Shown: piece by piece, positions 60,389 through 64,000 of the stretch
How the letters are laid out: each line of letters begins with the position of its first letter
Position numbering within the stretch: the first letter of the stretch is position 1
Origin: Marisa cornuarietis
Taxonomy: Eukaryota > Mollusca > Gastropoda > Architaenioglossa > Ampullariidae
Direction of reading: 5' to 3'
DNA: 64,000 nt
NCBI GenBank assembly: GCA_004794655.1
Contig: SMMW01000635.1
Span: 3,520,001 to 3,584,000 of the forward strand
The notes under the pieces: generated by a model
What the model saw: only the letters and a program-made list of their open reading frames with translations
Told to the model about the DNA's origin: nothing
Database searches by the model: none
Made by a program: the position numbers and the translations under genes

Positions 60389-61393
60389 CGAGAGAGTAGC
60401 TCTCAGCTCCTTTGATGTTGTTGATATAAATAACAGCGCGTGTCCCCGACGATCAATCCTTAAATTGAATTTGTACAGGACATCGCCCTGAAAAACGAGG
60501 ATAAACTTGATTAACATAAATGCTAATATACAGCCTATGTATAAAGAAATGCAAAAAAAATTAGAAAAACCAATCTTTTGCACTAGTTTTACTTTCTTAC
60601 AGACCATTTTTTATTTGAATCTACAAAAGTTTTAAAACTCGTTTTATTGCCTAAATATGTGAGTTTTATTGTATCATATACACTATATATTAGAATAAAA
60701 ACAAGTAATACACATATTTGTTAGACGTTAGTAAACAATTCATCCTAAATAAAAGCATATTATACCACAAATTAACAGATTAGTTTACCCTTCGAGATAA
60801 AATCCCGAACACTAGGCATATGAACAGTTGTCACCTACAGATAAAAATGTTGTATTCCTCCGAGACAAGAAGGGAACTTAGGACTTACCAATCCTTAGTG
60901 CATGACTATTTGTGAGCAGTGTTTTAGGACACAACCGATCTCCGAAGCTGTATTGTCCATATAATCAACCTACCGGTAGTTTTGCTGAGATGGTGACGGT
61001 CTTCGGCTCCACGGTAACCATGGTAACGGACACAGTTCTCTGGTAAGTGTCGGGTACAACTTCAAATCCTGGGGTGTCTGCGCGAGAATTGCTTGCAAGA
61101 GCGACGACTCTCTCTGCACCGCTGATCTTTAAGCTGCCAGAAGAGAGTCCATTCATCAAATGTATGTAAGTGGATGTTGTAGATGTGTTTGTGCAGGTTG
61201 ACGAAAGAAATAATTTATATACAAAGTGTACTTGCAAACAAATCAAACTTTAATTAACAATAATGATCTCACCCAGACATGGTGAAGGTGAAGTCACCAG
61301 TGAGCTGTTTGGTGTCTAGGGCTTGAAAACTGTATGGAGTCCGTCCACCTCTGAACTCGAGGTTCTGAATATCACCCAAGATCACGGGACAGG
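60389..61393 (-). CDS. Unrecognised protein, partial gene, three exons
   Basis: Minus strand. Three open exons with good splice sites join in frame: 61,273-61,393 (121 nt), 60,974-61,133 (160 nt), 60,389-60,487 (99 nt). Intron phases are 1 at entry, then 2 and 0. The encoded stretch of about 126 residues starts with CPVILGDIQNLEF and contains GDFTFTMSGLKISG, TYQRTVSVTMVTVEPKTVT and VLYKFNLRIDRRGHALLF. The alternating hydrophobic pattern suggests a beta-sandwich. I do not recognise the family. No start exon was found upstream. At the 3' end either splicing continues at GTAAGT (60,388) or the frame reads through to a stop at 60,368. It may be a secreted protein, given the phase-1 entry typical of extracellular domains, but that is inference. 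Confidence 0.6.
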
Positions 61394-61809
61394 CTGAAAA
61401 AAACAAAAAATTTCTTTGAAACGGATTTTATCGCACACGATGATCTTTTCATAAACCGATTCTGCTTCGAAGTAAATGCGTCTATTACGAGGTATGTAAT
61501 TTTTTTTCTGTTTCCAGTACTTCTGTGGATGTCTATTGTCCATCCGTTCCAACTATAGGTAAGAAAACTAGGAAAACTGCAGCAAAGAACTGACAGTTCT
61601 GTTGATATTTAAGTTACGGGTATATCATTTTAACGTATAGGCATTCGCCATCACAAGGAAAAAGTAACATTTAGATATAAATACAGAATATTTTTCTCCT
61701 CAACCATTCGCATTATAATTTGCAGATTGCCCTCATCCAGCTGAACCCCAAGTTTCAAATGACTGTTTACAGGTGAAAGACAGCTACCTTAGTTACCAAA
61801 ATAATATTT
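61394..61809. other. Non-coding stretch with two plus-strand exon-like blocks
   Basis: Between strong acceptor and donor sequences lie 61,518-61,558 (41 nt) and 61,726-61,772 (47 nt). Joined, they stay in frame and encode a Cys/Pro-rich peptide (TSVDVYCPSVPT, then IDCPHPAEPQVSNDC). No further exons were found, so no gene is called. Confidence 0.3.
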
Positions 61810-62015
61810 CAATCCGGGACAAATGATACTTTTCTGAGAATGACAACAAATATTATTTGGGGAAAATATTGCTTAAAATAATTGATCAACCACTGACCAT
61901 CACTGCATGATAGTAAACAAGAAACGTATTAGCCTTATTGAACTATAACATTCATAATGTGCTGGAAAGATACAACGAAGTTAGATGAATATGAAAGCGA
62001 AGTTTATGAAAGTTG
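61810..62015. repeat. Segmental duplication unit B (paired with 34.55 kb)
   Basis: Direct-orientation homologue of 34,545-34,780, upstream of the Kunitz relic at 62.6 kb. Confidence 0.7.
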
Positions 62016-62124
62016 AGACTGTTAACTTTATTTTTGATAAAATACCAACAATGAGAAAAGCTCGACCTTATGGTGAACTCACAAACAAACAGAAGGCCTA
62101 AAAAACACGATCTACTAGCTTGAC

Positions 62125-62245
62125 CTACTAGTACCAGTCCTCATGTTCTCACAACTAAAACTCTACTCTGTGCCTTTGCGCTCTCGAACCTTGATTATTG
62201 TAATTCTTTTTTGCCGACATTGTCCTTTGCAGATATTTAGATGCG
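62125..62245 (+). pseudogene. LINE reverse transcriptase fragment
   Basis: The frame reads TLLCAFALSNLDYCNS, then LPTLSFADI, the 'LDYCNSLL' block of CR1/L2-like LINEs, as at 23.68 kb. It sits between the duplicated flank and the Kunitz relic, so it inserted into the duplicated locus. Confidence 0.65.
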
Positions 62246-62616
62246 AAGATATATCATCCACCCTTTGCTTTCACTTTTTCTAACAGTAAATATAGTAGGA
62301 ATTATGACATGTTATTTATCACACACCCTCATCAGATTTTGTCTACATTTATCTTTAGGTCTGCCTGTTACTGTCTTTAGCGTGTGATTGTCTATTGGAC
62401 TATCAACACTTTTCATGAAGAATATCAGCGCACGTACAGTCAACGCAGTCGCCACTTCCTGTAAATCAAAATATAAAAGGTTTTCATAGAGAACCATTCA
62501 AAGAGGTTGCCTTTTAAGCAAACAGAAGTCAATCAGCAAAAGATTTGCCAGTATTCCTACTTATGCTTGGTGGTTTGCTAGGTTGCAAGAATAACTCGCT
62601 GTGCACGTCCTGTAGG

Positions 62617-62760
62617 TGTAACACCAACCAGAGGAGGTCGGGTCCTGTGCCACTAGTTTCCCGCGTTATTACTACGACACCTCGACCAACACCTGACATC
62701 GAAAATTGTGGATAATGTTCGGGTAACGACAACAACTTCTAATGAAGGACTGACTGTCAT
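62617..62760 (+). pseudogene. Kunitz domain relic
   Basis: The plus strand retains a decayed Kunitz exon. Cys1 is TGT at 62,617 and Cys2 is TGT at 62,646, with one base lost just before Cys2. Then CATSFPRYYYDTST aligns without gaps to the loop and first strand of the 36.8-kb gene. The third cysteine codon is TGA (62,694-62,696). A frameshift precedes Cys4 (TGT 62,716), which is followed by SGNDNNF and a stop. Cys5 is probably TGT 62,755; Cys6 is gone. Several lesions make it clearly non-functional. The YYYD strand and the shared upstream flank point to the single-domain gene as its closest relative. Confidence 0.8.
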
Positions 62761-63954
62761 ATCCACTAAGTTCACCCAGATGATTGACAACATCCAGTCT
62801 TAGAAATATTTCCAACACGCATATTGTTAGTGGCAAGTAAGCCCGTGCTTTAAACAAGAATAAAACGTGTTCGTTGTTCGTCAGTCATAATGTCCCAGAG
62901 AAGAGCAGATTGGCAAAGTTGGTAGATTGTGGGATCATGAAGCTGCGATCGAGAAAGGCAGGAGTCGAGGAAAAAGAAGCCACCTAGCACTGTAAGAAGG
63001 ATGTATTATATCAGAGGAGGAAAGACGATGCACCAGGTCAAGTTGCCTTTACTTTAAAGACTAGTAGCAAGCTCTCTCTGTCTCTCTCTCCCTCTGTCTC
63101 TCTCTCCCTCTCTCTCTGTCTCTCCCTCTCTCTGTCTCTCTCTGTCTCTCTCTCTCTCTTGAGATTCTCTTCGTTTCACGCCACTTATGCTGTTTCAAAT
63201 AAGATAACTAGTCGCACAAATCCACGGTACGTTTATTTTCATACGCATTAATTTCATACATAATAATTAATATACTTTGATCTTTAAAATTGTTTACCTT
63301 TCTTTTCTTCGTTTTAAAAAATGGGGAAGATAAATCAGAGAGAAAAAGTGGCACCAGAGAGTGTGTACATGTATTTACATACACTTTTTCATAGATGTGA
63401 AGACATTACTCACACCCCTCTGTTAATGTACTCAGAATAATTTATATTTTTTCGATGTTGTTTCTTTTGGGTTTTTGTATTGAGTAATATTAAGTGATAC
63501 TATGAGTGCTCTGTGTGTGGGGTGTGCACATAGTTGGGATTTGTGGATCTGTATAACCACTCACCCCGCACACATCTCTCCTGTAGTCACAGACTTTGCT
63601 CTGTAGCCAGGTTTTACTTATATAGGTACATATTAATAGTATCCATGATGGTGTTTTGGTAGACTTTTTAGACACACACACACACACACACACACACACA
63701 TCTTGATGGTAATATCTTGTTAGTACCCGGGAAACATTAATAATTGTTTTTATTGATTTTGTTGACGAACTGATAATCAAGGGGCTTGGTTAGTCCTTAT
63801 TTTAAGACAGAGCAAAGCGGGGACATAGTTCATGACCTGTAATTAATCAACAGCTGGGCACAGTTGATTTGATGAGAAACTGGGGGTTGGTATTACAGAT
63901 GATTCAAACCAAACCACCAGGTCTGTAGGGTGTGTACATAATTGCTGCCATCGA

Positions 63955-64000
<46 letters not shown>
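62761..64000. other. Gene-free stretch with simple repeats
   Basis: CTCTCTCTGT-type repeats at 63,072-63,160, (CA)n at 63,673-63,700 and (TCA)n from 63,955 to the window end. No gene recognised. Confidence 0.5.

Overview
This is an animal nuclear window from a non-coding-rich genome: genes carry GT-AG introns, TATA boxes and AATAAA signals, and most of the rest is microsatellites, minisatellites and decayed retrotransposons. Several LINE 3' ends finish in (ATT)n or (TCA)n tails. Together with compact secreted Kunitz genes this suggests a lophotrochozoan, most likely a gastropod mollusc; that assignment is an inference from style, not from a diagnostic gene.

Layout. 1-34 kb: no protein gene that I can support. 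It holds simple repeats, a 58-bp tandem array joined to a foldback (3.57-3.97 kb), an inverted-repeat-bounded segment (7.41-8.22 kb), a perfect 102-bp palindrome (16,988-17,089), a 20-bp minisatellite (19.7-20.2 kb), a MITE with CTA target duplications (25.65-25.91 kb), SINE-like tRNA-derived pieces and several LINE 3' relics. 36-47 kb: a cluster of three secreted Kunitz/BPTI protease-inhibitor genes. One is single-domain (36.2-36.9 kb, +). Two are three-domain paralogues (39.1-40.7 kb, + and 44.3-46.7 kb, -) arranged tail-to-tail in a large inverted duplication, with a 51-bp minisatellite in the spacer. A dead fourth Kunitz copy lies at 62.6 kb and shares upstream sequence with the 34.5-kb region, so it appears to be a segmental copy of the single-domain locus. 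47-53 kb: nested LINE relics and a 301-bp (ATCT)n tract. 53.17-56.45 kb: a nearly intact RTE-like non-LTR retrotransposon with one in-frame stop, an 11-bp target-site duplication and a possible HDV-like ribozyme fold at its exact 5' end. 60.4-61.4 kb: a set of three well-spliced reverse-strand exons of a protein I do not recognise.

How it fits together. The Kunitz genes share one exon plan: a 61-nt signal exon followed by phase-1 domain exons. The two three-domain paralogues differ disproportionately in the inhibitory loop, including P1 (Asp/Met and Lys/Arg), while the scaffold is nearly constant. This looks like a secreted inhibitor family diversifying its protease targets by duplication. 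The retrotransposon is separate, and probably recent given its clean target-site duplication.
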